Assembly: GCA_913777025.1 (NCBI GenBank)
Contig: CAJYQM010000248.1
Coordinates: 1 to 34,744, forward strand
DNA length: 34,744 nt
Direction of reading: 5' to 3'
From: an uncultured Massilia sp.
GTDB lineage: Bacteria; Pseudomonadota; Gammaproteobacteria; Burkholderiales; Burkholderiaceae_D
The notes below the pieces were generated by a model. The model was given only the letters and a program-made list of their open reading frames with translations, was not told where the DNA came from and made no database searches. The translations under genes and the position numbers were made by a program. Shown in pieces: positions 11,386-20,601 of this stretch; position 1 is the stretch's first letter; the number at the start of each line of letters is the position of its first letter.

Positions 11386-11416
11386 ATTTTACCTGTGTTC
11401 TCGGAAGTTATCCACA
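11386..11416 (-). promoter_or_regulatory. dnaA promoter with an overlapping DnaA box
   Basis: The perfect DnaA box TTATCCACA occupies 11408-11416 as read on the plus strand. On the minus strand a -10 element TAAAAT is at 11386-11391. A -35 hexamer at 17-base spacing would fall at 11409-11414, inside the box, where its sequence (GGATAA) is poor. Bound DnaA would block RNA polymerase, the classic arrangement for autorepression. The box is read directly; the regulation is inferred. Confidence 0.6.
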
Positions 11417-11513
11417 GGCGAGTCAGGTTTTTTCCACTGAAATCTCAACAGGCCCGGGCAAACACGCAACCGTTTGCGCGGCCGCCGGGGCGGGCCTTCG
11501 AACAACACCTTCC

Positions 11514-11543
11514 TTGACAGCTGGACTGGAAATGCTGTCTAAT
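11514..11543 (+). promoter_or_regulatory. Strong promoter for rpmH-rnpA-yidD-yidC
   Basis: TTGACA (11514-11519, full consensus) and TCTAAT (11538-11543) are spaced 18 bases apart. Transcription would start near 11550, leaving a leader of about 165 bases before rpmH. A strong promoter fits a ribosomal protein operon. Confidence 0.65.
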
Positions 11544-11713
11544 TCAGGGTTCCCCGCCCGTACACATTGTCCAACGGACACTTGGCACACAGGCGAACAA
11601 GCTTTGCTGTGGCGTGACGCTGGCTTAACAACTGCGAAATGTCATTGGCGTACCGCCGGTTCAAAGAACGCGGCTCCGATTTTGCATATTAATTTGCTTT
11701 AAGCGAGACCACC

Positions 11714-11848
11714 ATGAAACGTACTTACCAACCTTCCGTCGTCCGTCGCAAGCGCACGCACGGCTTCCGCGCACGCATGGCTACCCGTGGTGGCCGTCTG
11801 GTTCTGAACGCACGCCGCGCCAAGGGCCGCAAGCGCCTGGCTGTCTAA
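11714..11848 (+). CDS. rpmH: 50S ribosomal protein L34
   Basis: L34 is a small, very basic protein of the large ribosomal subunit. The 44-residue product begins [18 protein letters not shown] and ends [11 protein letters not shown], the universal L34 pattern. It is the first gene of the rightward rpmH-rnpA-yidD-yidC cluster, with a strong promoter upstream and rnpA 36 bases downstream. Confidence 0.99.
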   Translation: MKRTYQPSVVRRKRTHGFRARMATRGGRLVLNARRAKGRKRLAV

Positions 11849-11884
11849 GCCAAGCCTGCCCTTCGAATCGCGCTGCGGTCAGCC

Positions 11885-12337
11885 ATGACAGGCGAAGGTT
11901 CGCACGACTTCGCGCGCGTTCGGCGTATCGTAAAAACGGATGAGTTTTCATCCGTTTTTCGTTTGCGCCCTGCTCAAAAAACCGCGCATTTCGTGCTCTA
12001 CACCCGGCCAAACGCCCTGCCTCATGCGCGGCTGGGCGTCGTCGCGGCCAAACGCTTTGCCCCGCGCGCGGTCACGCGCAACACGATCAAGCGCATTACG
12101 CGCGAACTGTTCCGCACCGCGCCGCTGCCCGGCATCGATTGCATCGTGCGCCTGGCGCGCCCGGTGAATGCCAAGACCGGTCCGGCCACCAACACGGCGC
12201 TCAAGACGCTGCTGCACGCCGAACTGGCGAAGCTGTTCGCGTCGCAGGCGCCGCGGCCGCGCAAGCCTGCCGCCGCACCCGCGGCCACGCAGGCCGCCGA
12301 TGCGTTGCCCCCGGGGTCGGGGCCCACGCTATCATGA
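11885..12337 (+). CDS. rnpA: Ribonuclease P protein component
   Basis: RnpA binds the catalytic RNase P RNA and helps it remove 5' leaders from pre-tRNAs. The family core spans about residues 8-120: [10 protein letters not shown], the [18 protein letters not shown] strand and the conserved RNTIKR helix at 65-70. The protein is 150 residues, longer than the usual 115-125, because of an Ala/Pro-rich C-terminal tail from about 125 that is probably disordered. Its stop overlaps the yidD ATG by four bases (ATGA), so the two are probably translated together. Confidence 0.96.
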   Translation: MTGEGSHDFARVRRIVKTDEFSSVFRLRPAQKTAHFVLYTRPNALPHARLGVVAAKRFAPRAVTRNTIKRITRELFRTAPLPGIDCIVRLARPVNAKTGPATNTALKTLLHAELAKLFASQAPRPRKPAAAPAATQAADALPPGSGPTLS

Positions 12338-12594
12338 ACCGGCTGTTCGTCTGGCTGTTGCGCGGTTACCAGTTACTGGTGTCTCCGATGCTCGGACAGA
12401 ACTGCCGTTTCTATCCGAGCTGCTCCCATTACGCAATTGAAGCGCTGCAGGTGCATGGCACCCTGCGCGGCGGCTGGCTGGCCTTGCGCCGGCTGTCCCG
12501 CTGCCATCCGTGGCACGAGGGCGGCGTCGATCCGGTGCCGCCCCACGGGCATGCGCATTCATCACCAACCGCTTGCGGCTGCAAGCACTCCTGA
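12334..12594 (+). CDS. yidD: Membrane protein insertion efficiency factor YidD
   Basis: YidD is a small membrane-associated protein that aids insertion of membrane proteins, usually encoded beside yidC. The 86-residue product contains the family signature: a hydrophobic N-terminus ([19 protein letters not shown]), then [15 protein letters not shown] at 24-38, and [13 protein letters not shown] at 57-69. It starts inside the rnpA stop (ATGA overlap), and yidC follows 11 bases after it. The short C-terminal tail ends in CGCKHS. Confidence 0.95.
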   Translation: MNRLFVWLLRGYQLLVSPMLGQNCRFYPSCSHYAIEALQVHGTLRGGWLALRRLSRCHPWHEGGVDPVPPHGHAHSSPTACGCKHS

Positions 12595-12605
12595 CTAAGA
12601 CCTCA

Positions 12606-14276
12606 ATGGAATTCAATAAACGTACCATTTTGTGGATCGTGTTCGCCGTATCCCTGATCTTCCTGTGGAACGACTGGATGGTCGCCAACGGCAAGCAGTC
12701 GATGTTCTCGGCAACGCCGCCGGCCAAGGTCGCGACCGCACCGGCCGCACAGGCCAAGGTCAACGATCTGCCGAACGCCGCCACGACCACGCCGGCAACA
12801 GTACCGGGCGCTTCTGCGCCGGGTACTGGGGCCGCTCCTATTGCCACGAAAATCGTCACGGTCACGACCGACCTGTTCAAGGCCGACATCGACACCGCCG
12901 GTGGCGTGATCCGCCGCCTGGAACTGCTGAAGTACCGCGACAAGGTCGATCCGACCAAGAACCAGCTGCTGTTCCACGTCGATCCGGCCAAGGGCCGCAT
13001 CTACCTGGGCCAGACCGGCCTGACCGGCAACAGCCCGGCCGGCCTGATGCCGAACCATAACACCCCGTTCAGCGTGGTGTCCGGTCCGACCGTGGACGGC
13101 AACGGCCAGGTGCAACTGGTGCTGCAGGCGGAGCAGGGCGGTGTGCGCCTGACCAAGACCTTCACCTTCAAGCGCGGCGACTACGTCATCGGCGTGCGCC
13201 ACGACGTCGCCAACATCGGCGCCGCCGCGGTCATGCCGTCGCTGTACCTGCAGCTGCAGCACGACGGCAGCAAGCCGGAAGGCGACAGCTTCTTCAACAG
13301 CACCTACACCGGTCCGACCCTGTACACGTCGCAGGACAAGTACCAGAAGCTGACCTTCGACAAGATCGCCAAGGGCAGCGCCGACCATTCGAAGACGGCG
13401 ACCGACGGCTGGATCGCGATCTCGCAGCACTTCTTCGTCTCGGCCTTCGTCCCGCCGGAGAAGCTGCAGCGCACGATCGAAACCAAGAGCCTGGGTAACA
13501 ACCTGTTCTCGATCAGCACCATCCTGCCGCTGGGCACCCTGCAGCCTGGCCAGACCGTGTCGAACGAGAGCCGCCTGTACTCGGGTCCGCAGGAAGAGAA
13601 GCTGCTGGAAGCCGTGACCCCGGGCCTGGACCTGGTGCGCGACTACGCCTGGGCCGCGATCATCGCCAAGCCGATCTTCGCCACCATGAACTGGCTGCAC
13701 TCCCTGATCGGCAACTGGGGCTGGACCATCGTCGCCTTCACCATCCTGATCAAGCTGCTGTTCTTCCCGCTGTCGGCGGCCGGCTACCGCAGCATGGCCA
13801 AGATGAAGACCGTGACGCCGAAAATGCAGGCGATCCGCGAGCGCTTCAAGAACGATCCGGTCAAGATGCAGCAGGCCACCATGGAGCTGTACAAGTCCGA
13901 GAAGATCAACCCGCTGGGTGGCTGCCTGCCGATCCTGGTCCAGATGCCGGTGTTCCTGGCCCTGTACTGGGTGCTGCAGGCCGCGGTCGAGATGCGCGGC
14001 GCGTCCTGGCTGTGGGTCCCTGACCTGACCGTCAACGATCCGTTCTACATCCTGCCGATCCTGTACGCGATCTCGATGTTCGTGACCACGCGCCTGAACC
14101 CGCAACCGGCCGATCCGGTGCAGGCCAAGATGATGATGTTCATGCCGCTGGCCTTCTCCGTGATCTTCATCTTCTTCCCGTCCGGCCTGGTGCTGTACTG
14201 GGTGGTGAACAACCTGATCTCGATGGCGCAGCAGTATGTGATCACCAAGAAGCTGGCGCCGTCTCCGGCCAAGTAA
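12606..14276 (+). CDS. yidC: Membrane protein insertase YidC (Oxa1 family)
   Basis: YidC inserts and folds inner-membrane proteins alone or with the Sec translocon. I chose the ATG beginning MEFNKRTILWIVFAVSLIFL, which gives 556 residues, normal for the family. The frame is open upstream, but those residues are overlapped by yidD. An N-terminal membrane segment (8-24), an Ala/Thr/Pro-rich linker, the large periplasmic domain and the C-terminal five-helix insertase core follow in order. Core landmarks include GWTIVAFTILIKLLFFPLS and INPLGGCLPILVQMPVFLAL. A strong terminator follows the gene. Confidence 0.98.
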   Translation: MEFNKRTILWIVFAVSLIFLWNDWMVANGKQSMFSATPPAKVATAPAAQAKVNDLPNAATTTPATVPGASAPGTGAAPIATKIVTVTTDLFKADIDTAGGVIRRLELLKYRDKVDPTKNQLLFHVDPAKGRIYLGQTGLTGNSPAGLMPNHNTPFSVVSGPTVDGNGQVQLVLQAEQGGVRLTKTFTFKRGDYVIGVRHDVANIGAAAVMPSLYLQLQHDGSKPEGDSFFNSTYTGPTLYTSQDKYQKLTFDKIAKGSADHSKTATDGWIAISQHFFVSAFVPPEKLQRTIETKSLGNNLFSISTILPLGTLQPGQTVSNESRLYSGPQEEKLLEAVTPGLDLVRDYAWAAIIAKPIFATMNWLHSLIGNWGWTIVAFTILIKLLFFPLSAAGYRSMAKMKTVTPKMQAIRERFKNDPVKMQQATMELYKSEKINPLGGCLPILVQMPVFLALYWVLQAAVEMRGASWLWVPDLTVNDPFYILPILYAISMFVTTRLNPQPADPVQAKMMMFMPLAFSVIFIFFPSGLVLYWVVNNLISMAQQYVITKKLAPSPAK

Positions 14277-14296
14277 GCCGTTGGTGACGCGATGAG

Positions 14297-14324
14297 AAAG
14301 CCCGTGCTTGCACGGGCTTTTTTT
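14297..14324 (+). terminator. Rho-independent terminator after yidC
   Basis: A perfect 10-base stem, AAAGCCCGTG and CACGGGCTTT, with loop CTTG continues into TTTT. It ends the rpmH-rnpA-yidD-yidC transcript 20 bases past the yidC stop. Confidence 0.93.
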
Positions 14325-14344
14325 ATTCGAGTTGGCCTCGAAAC

Positions 14345-14421
14345 CGTCGCCCCTGCGCAGGCAGGGGCCCAAGTTCGTGGCGGACTGCAAAACCTGGATT
14401 CCCGCCTGCGCGGGAATGACG
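14345..14421. repeat. Composite inverted repeat, REP-like, copy 1
   Basis: The two ends are imperfect inverted copies of about 31 bases. The left half reads CGTCGCCCCTGCGCAGGC and the right half includes TTCCCGCCTGCGCGGGAA followed by TGACG. Each half is itself a small hairpin. A second copy is at 25603-25684 with better conserved halves. It lies between the yidC terminator and the mnmE start, and its right end is 16 bases from the mnmE ATG. This looks like a dispersed extragenic palindromic element. Confidence 0.75.
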
Positions 14422-14437
14422 TTTACAATCTCTCCCC

Positions 14438-15817
<1,380 letters not shown>

Positions 15818-15826
15818 TCGACCCGC

Positions 15827-15859
15827 AGGCGCGCAATTTTGTGTGAATGTTGCGCGCCT
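15827..15859 (+). terminator. Hairpin after mnmE, probable terminator
   Basis: Perfect 10-base arms AGGCGCGCAA and TTGCGCGCCT flank a 13-base T/G-rich loop, starting 10 bases past the mnmE stop. No T-run follows the stem, so termination by this hairpin alone is uncertain. It could also affect the start of the next gene, 45 bases on. Confidence 0.45.
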
Positions 15860-15903
15860 CCCGCCTGCTAGGATGACGCCTGAAGAACGTCAGCCCGTCA
15901 ACC

Positions 15904-16572
15904 ATGCTTTTACCCCCCATGCTGGAACCGCCGCCGCCCCAGGCCATCGCCTGGCTGTGGAAGGATGCCGCCATCCCCGCCTGGTCGCGCGGCACCGTCG
16001 CCGTGGTCGACCGCCACGTCTGGCTGCTTGGCGACAAGGTGCTGGTGCGTCCCGGCGCGCGTCCGCGCCGTTTGCCGCCGGGCGCCGCCGTGATCCCCGT
16101 CGTGCACGTCGAGCTCGACCCGCTGCGTCCACCCGCCAGCCTCGCGCGGGCGCAAACGGCCGTGGTCGAGGCGATGCGGGCCGCGGCGCGCGCCACCACC
16201 TCCGGCTGGGTCCAGCTCGACCTGGAGGCGCGTCCGTCGCAGCGCGCCGATTACCGCGAACTGGTGCGCCAGGTCCGCGCTACCCTGCCGCGCCAGGTCA
16301 AGCTGAGCGTGACGGCGCTGGCCTGGTGGTGCCGCTCGGATGCCTGGGTGGATGGCCTGGCGGCCGATGAGGTGGTGCCGATGTTCTTCAGGATGGGCCG
16401 CGACAACGCGCCGCTGCGCGCGATCGTGGCCGGACAGCCGGCCCGGCTGCACCCGCTGTGCCGCGGCGGCAGCGCCGGGTTCTCGCGGCAGGAGCCGTTC
16501 GCGCGCGACGTGAGCGCCCGCTACCGGCGCACTTACTGGTATGACGAAACAGGATGGAAGGACATCGAATGA
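15904..16572 (+). CDS. DUF3142-like protein, function unknown
   Basis: The 222-residue protein resembles the DUF3142 family, for which no biochemical function is established to my knowledge. Recognisable parts are a WLWKDAAIPAW start, VIPVVHVELDPL in the middle, WVQLDLEARPSQRADYRELV, and VKLSVTALAWWC. These look like strands and helices of a barrel-type enzyme fold, but I cannot name a catalytic residue with confidence. There is no clear signal peptide. The stop overlaps the start of the next gene by four bases (ATGA), so the two proteins are probably made together and may work together at the envelope. Confidence 0.75.
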   Translation: MLLPPMLEPPPPQAIAWLWKDAAIPAWSRGTVAVVDRHVWLLGDKVLVRPGARPRRLPPGAAVIPVVHVELDPLRPPASLARAQTAVVEAMRAAARATTSGWVQLDLEARPSQRADYRELVRQVRATLPRQVKLSVTALAWWCRSDAWVDGLAADEVVPMFFRMGRDNAPLRAIVAGQPARLHPLCRGGSAGFSRQEPFARDVSARYRRTYWYDETGWKDIE

Positions 16573-18803
16573 AACGCATCACCCTGGCCCTGGCCAGCGC
16601 CTTGGCGCTGGCGCTGGCCTCGAACGCCGGCGCCAGCGGCGACTACGGTCCCAGCTACACCATGTTCAAGGCCTGGACCGCGCCCGACATCCCGCTCGAG
16701 CGCTTCCAGGCGGGCGAGCTCGGCGTGATCCAGCCGGGCATGCGCCGGGTCTACCTGTACACGGCCTGGCGCGCGATCGCGCTGGGTCCCAAGGCGGCGT
16801 CGATGCCGGGACTGGCCGGCGGCCTGGCGCGCGCCGACGGCAGCGTCTTCGCGCAGGGCTGGACGGAGGGCGGCGATAAATCGAACGACGACCTGCTCAA
16901 ACGCGCGGCCGCCGTGCTGCGCCTGCCGGCGAATGACCCGCAGGTGCGCAAGATCCTCGCCTGTCCGCCGGCCGCCACCGCATATGCCGCGCAGGTCTTG
17001 CGCGGCGCGGCCGCGCGCGCCGACGCCACGCCGGCGCGCCTGAATGCCTGGACGCTGGCGCAATACCGGGTCGGCGAAGCCTGCCAGGCCGCCGAAGACG
17101 CGCGCTACCGCTACGGCGACGAGAAACCGCCAAGCCTGGCCGCGCCGGCACAGCCGCCCGCCAACGAGCCGGCCTACTGGCGCCAGCTGAACGAATATCA
17201 GCGCGCCGCCTGGGCCTTCCAGGGCGAGCGCTACGCCGACAGCACGGCCCTGTTCGAACGCATCGGCGCCACGCCCGGCCACCCGATGCGCGCGCTGGGC
17301 GCCTACCTGGCTCTGCGCTCCGAAGTGCGGCGCGCGCTGGCGATCGAGGTGCCGAAGGTCGCGCCGGCCGCGCGCGAGCAGCAGGCGCGCACCCTGGAAA
17401 AGCGCGCCGACGCCATCCTGGCCGACGCTTCGCTGGCCGCCATGCACGAGCCGGCGCGCGCGCTGCTGCGTTCGATGCGCGCCCGGCTGACGCCCGAGAG
17501 CCGGCTGCAGGAACTGAGCCGCTACCTGGACGATCCGGCGCACGATCCGTTCGCGCAGGACCGGCTGGGCGACTGGTCGGTGGTGATGGAGGCGTCCTTG
17601 AATGGTCCGCTGGCCAAGGTGGCACCGGCGCTGCAGTCGCTGCGCGACGGCCATGAATTCATCGACTGGATCGAGACCCTGCGCGGCTGCACCGGCCTGG
17701 ATGCGAAGCCGTCCTGCCCGGTCGCGGGCAGCCATGCCCTGGCGCGCTGGCAGGAGACGACATCGCGCCCCTGGCTGGTGGCGGCGCTGATGCTGGCGGA
17801 ATCCGCGCCGCCGGCGCTGGTCCAGGCCGGAATGGCGCTGCCGGCGGGCGACCCGGGTTACCTCACGGCGCGCTACCACCTGGCGCGGCTGCTGCGCCTG
17901 GGCGGCAAGGCGGATGAAGCGCGCACGGTCTCGGAGGGTGTCCTGAAGGGCAAGCTCTCGCCCGGCACGCGCAACCTGTTCCGCGAAGAGCGCTTCGCGG
18001 TCGCCACTTCGGTGCGCGATGGCGGCGCCTGGCTGCTGCGCACCAATGTCGACTTCCGCAAGGGCGACGACAAGGTGCGGGAAGACGCGATCAACGACGA
18101 CGGCCTGGCCTGGCTGAACCAGGGCTTGCCGGTGGCCGGCCTGGTCGAACTGGCGGGCCAGCCCGGCTTGCCGCAAGCGCTGCGCGCGCGCATCGCCGGC
18201 GCGGCCTGGATCCGTGCCGCGCTGCTCGACGCGAAGGAAGAGGGCGACCGCGCCGGTGCGCTGCTGGCGCAACTGGCCCCGGTCACCGCGGATGCGGTCG
18301 CCCGTTACAGCCGCGCCGCCTCGAGCACCGAGCGCCGTCACATCGTGCTGGCCGCGTCGCTGCGCTTCCAGCTGGCCGGGCAGCTGCAGATGGTTGCGGA
18401 GCCGGTCGCCGCGCCGGCGGATCCGGGCGAGTTGACGGCCTCCGGCTGGTGCTCGTTCAAGCCCGGCGCAGGAGAAACCGGGACCGCGTCCGGCGCCCCT
18501 GGCCTGGGCTGGCGCCTGCCGGCCATGCCCGACACCGGCCACGCGGCCGCGGCGCGCGCCGAGATCGCCCGGCTGTCCAGCCTGAAAACCGCCACCGGCA
18601 CGGTCGGCGACGATGTCATGGCCTGGGCCGCGAGCCATCCTGACGATCCCGAGCTGCCCTGGCTGCTGCACGTGGTGGTCATGTCCACGCGCGGCGGCTG
18701 CCTCGATCCGGATGCGAAGGCCCTGTCGCGCAAGGCCTGGAACCTGCTGCACAAGCGCTATGCGCGCAGCGAGTGGGCGGCCAAGACGCCCTACTATTAT
18801 TAG
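16569..18803 (+). CDS. Large exported protein of unknown function
   Basis: The 744-residue product starts MKRITLALASALALALASNA and has a Sec-type signal peptide, with probable cleavage near residues 20-23 (NAGAS). No lipobox is seen. The rest is rich in Ala, Arg and Leu and mostly helical. A segment YADSTALFERIGATPGHP and several similar helix pairs suggest TPR-like or helical solenoid repeats, but I cannot assign a family. I chose the ATG that overlaps the stop of the DUF3142 gene; the frame is open five codons further upstream. The gene ends tail-to-tail with the LysR regulator, overlapping it by four bases. Confidence 0.78.
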   Translation: MKRITLALASALALALASNAGASGDYGPSYTMFKAWTAPDIPLERFQAGELGVIQPGMRRVYLYTAWRAIALGPKAASMPGLAGGLARADGSVFAQGWTEGGDKSNDDLLKRAAAVLRLPANDPQVRKILACPPAATAYAAQVLRGAAARADATPARLNAWTLAQYRVGEACQAAEDARYRYGDEKPPSLAAPAQPPANEPAYWRQLNEYQRAAWAFQGERYADSTALFERIGATPGHPMRALGAYLALRSEVRRALAIEVPKVAPAAREQQARTLEKRADAILADASLAAMHEPARALLRSMRARLTPESRLQELSRYLDDPAHDPFAQDRLGDWSVVMEASLNGPLAKVAPALQSLRDGHEFIDWIETLRGCTGLDAKPSCPVAGSHALARWQETTSRPWLVAALMLAESAPPALVQAGMALPAGDPGYLTARYHLARLLRLGGKADEARTVSEGVLKGKLSPGTRNLFREERFAVATSVRDGGAWLLRTNVDFRKGDDKVREDAINDDGLAWLNQGLPVAGLVELAGQPGLPQALRARIAGAAWIRAALLDAKEEGDRAGALLAQLAPVTADAVARYSRAASSTERRHIVLAASLRFQLAGQLQMVAEPVAAPADPGELTASGWCSFKPGAGETGTASGAPGLGWRLPAMPDTGHAAAARAEIARLSSLKTATGTVGDDVMAWAASHPDDPELPWLLHVVVMSTRGGCLDPDAKALSRKAWNLLHKRYARSEWAAKTPYYY

Positions 18804-19705
18804 AGCGCTTCCATGCCCGGCGCCAGCAGCGCCTGGGCCCAGTCCATGAAGGCCAGCGTGCGCGCCGGCACATGGCGCCGCGACGGGTAGACGAAGGACA
18901 CCGGCATCGGGGCCGGCCGGAACCCGGGCAGGACCTCGACCAGCGATCCGTCCTGCAGCCGGTCGCGCACCCCGGGCTCGGGCAACTGCACCATGCCCAG
19001 CCCGGCCACGCAGGCCGCCTCGTAGGCCGCGGTGCCGTTCACGGTCAAGGACGCGCCGACCGGGGCGTAGCGGGTCTGCTCGCCGTCGAACCATTCCCAG
19101 CCCGCCGCGCTGCCGCCCAGCTGCGGGTCGTAGTGGACCACGCGATGGCGGGTCAAATCCTCCAGCCCGCGCGGTGTGCCGTACTGGCGCAGGTAGGCCG
19201 GGCTGGCGCAGTTGACGATGCGGTAGTGGCCCAGCGGCCGCGCCACCAGCGAGGAATCTTCCAGCACCCCGGCGCGCAGCACGCAGTCATAGCCTTCGCG
19301 GATCACGTCGACGCGGCGGTCGGCCGTGCCCAGGTCGACCAGCAGTTGCGGGTGCATGGCCATGAATTCACCCAGGCGCGGCACCACCAGCTTGATCGCG
19401 CTCCCCACCGACATGTCGATGCGCAGGCGGCCGCTCAATACATCGGCGCCGCCGTTGAACATCGTGCGCAGCGCGTCGTAGTCTTCCAGCACACCACCGC
19501 TGCGCGCGCGGAAGGCTTCGCCTTCCTGCGTCAGCTGGACTCGGCGCGTGGTCCGCTGCAGCAGGCGCGATCCGAGTGCCAGCTCGAGCTGGCGTACGGC
19601 CGCCGAGACGGTGGCATTCGGCAGCCCGAGCTGGCGCGCGGCGCCGCTGAAGCTTTCCAGGTCGGCGACTTTGAGGAAGATGCGGATGGTGTCGAGATCG
19701 TTCAT
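18800..19705 (-). CDS. LysR-family transcriptional regulator
   Basis: LysR regulators bind DNA as tetramers and respond to a small-molecule co-inducer. The 301-residue product has the N-terminal winged helix-turn-helix (about 1-60: MNDLDTIRIFLKVADLESFS, then GAARQLGLPNATVSAAVRQLE) and a substrate-binding domain ending near residue 290. I chose the ATG at 19703-19705; an extension of 12 codons upstream is possible but less typical. It is divergent from a short-chain dehydrogenase, with a palindrome between them, so it probably controls that gene and itself. Its stop overlaps the convergent exported-protein gene by four bases. Confidence 0.93.
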   Translation of the reverse strand: MNDLDTIRIFLKVADLESFSGAARQLGLPNATVSAAVRQLELALGSRLLQRTTRRVQLTQEGEAFRARSGGVLEDYDALRTMFNGGADVLSGRLRIDMSVGSAIKLVVPRLGEFMAMHPQLLVDLGTADRRVDVIREGYDCVLRAGVLEDSSLVARPLGHYRIVNCASPAYLRQYGTPRGLEDLTRHRVVHYDPQLGGSAAGWEWFDGEQTRYAPVGASLTVNGTAAYEAACVAGLGMVQLPEPGVRDRLQDGSLVEVLPGFRPAPMPVSFVYPSRRHVPARTLAFMDWAQALLAPGMEAL

Positions 19706-19727
19706 GGCATGCCGATTATGTGTGATT

Positions 19728-19784
19728 CCTGCAAAGTCCATGCAGGTTTGCCGAGTTTATTAGCCCAGACGCGAAAAATATACT
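19728..19784 (+). promoter_or_regulatory. Probable LysR operator and promoter of the dehydrogenase gene
   Basis: A perfect inverted repeat, CCTGCA-N7-TGCAGG, lies at 19728-19746. A -10 element TATACT is at 19779-19784, with no good -35 at the right distance. If transcription starts near 19791, the palindrome is centred about 54 bases upstream, a usual position for a LysR activation site. The weak -35 fits a need for an activator. Confidence 0.5.
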
Positions 19785-19811
19785 AGGTGCTCCACCTTCA
19801 AGGAGTCCATC

Positions 19812-20567
19812 ATGACCCAACGCATCGCACTCATCACCGGCGGCAGCCGCGGCCTCGGACGCAGCATGGCCCTGCACCTGGCGCGCGCCGGCACCGACAT
19901 CATCCTCACCTGGCACCAGGACGAAGCGGCGGCGCGCGACGTCGTGGCGCAGGTCGAAGCGCTGGGCCGGCGCGCCATGGCGCTGCGCCTGGACGTGGCC
20001 GACAGCGCAAGCTTTATCGCCTTCGCGGGCGAGGTGCGCACGGTGCTGGCCGGCTGGCAGCGCGAGCGCTTCGACATCCTCGTCAACAATGCCGGCACCA
20101 GCCTGCACGTGCCGCTGATGGAAGTGACCGAAGCGCAGTTCGACGGCATCGTCGCCGTGCACTTCAAGGCGGTGGTGTTCCTGACGCAGGCATTGGCGCC
20201 GATGCTGGCCGACGGCGGGCGCATCCTGAACATTTCGAGCGGCCTGGCGCGCGTGTCGCTGCCGGGATCCGGCGTGTACGGCGCGACCAAGGGCGCGGTC
20301 GAAGTGCTGACGCGCTACCAGGCGCGCGAACTGGCGGCGCGCGGCATCAGGGTCAACGTGCTGGCGCCGGGCGCCGTCGAGACCGACTTCAGCGGCGGCA
20401 TGGTGCGCGACAACCCGGAACTGAATCGCATGGTGGCGTCGATGACGGCCCTGGGGCGCGCCGGCCTGCCGGACGATATCGGCGCGGCGGCGGCGCTTCT
20501 ACTGGCCGAAGGCAATGGCTGGGTCACGGGTCAGCGTATCGAAGTCTCGGGCGGCATGGTGCTGTGA
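19812..20567 (+). CDS. Short-chain dehydrogenase/reductase
   Basis: An NAD(P)-dependent oxidoreductase of the classical SDR family, 251 residues. The Rossmann cofactor motif TGGSRGLG is at 9-16, NNAG at 92-95, the catalytic Ser at 142-143 (NISSGLA), and Tyr156 and Lys160 form YGATK. VNVLAPGAVETDF and the C-terminal VTGQRIEVSGGMVL are also typical. The substrate cannot be read from sequence. The start has AAGGAG seven bases upstream (19799-19804). The divergent LysR gene, with a palindrome between, suggests inducible control. Confidence 0.95.
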   Translation: MTQRIALITGGSRGLGRSMALHLARAGTDIILTWHQDEAAARDVVAQVEALGRRAMALRLDVADSASFIAFAGEVRTVLAGWQRERFDILVNNAGTSLHVPLMEVTEAQFDGIVAVHFKAVVFLTQALAPMLADGGRILNISSGLARVSLPGSGVYGATKGAVEVLTRYQARELAARGIRVNVLAPGAVETDFSGGMVRDNPELNRMVASMTALGRAGLPDDIGAAAALLLAEGNGWVTGQRIEVSGGMVL

Positions 20568-20601
20568 TACCCTTTGCCCATCCATGATAACGGAGGGGCA
20601 C

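Larger units (their letters stand above)
11358..11713. other. Probable chromosomal replication origin region (dnaA-rpmH gap)
   Basis: This 356-base gap separates leftward dnaA from rightward rpmH, where the origin often lies in related bacteria. It holds one perfect DnaA box (11408-11416) and a weaker match with two mismatches (TTTTCCACT, 11430-11438). It also holds the divergent dnaA and rpmH promoters and a short inverted repeat, TGTCC/GGACA, near 11566-11578. Gene orientation diverges here, which supports an origin. I saw no cluster of DnaA boxes, so the unwinding site could extend elsewhere. Confidence 0.5.

Noticed and set aside
12510-12605. An upstream 32-codon extension of yidC
   Set aside because: It overlaps yidD and lacks YidC features; the usual membrane segment begins at the ATG at 12606.
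16533-19094. Open frame of 853 codons opposite the exported protein gene
   Set aside because: It overlaps a gene with a signal peptide and coupled start on the plus strand, and its translation is low-complexity Arg/Ala/Gly without motifs.
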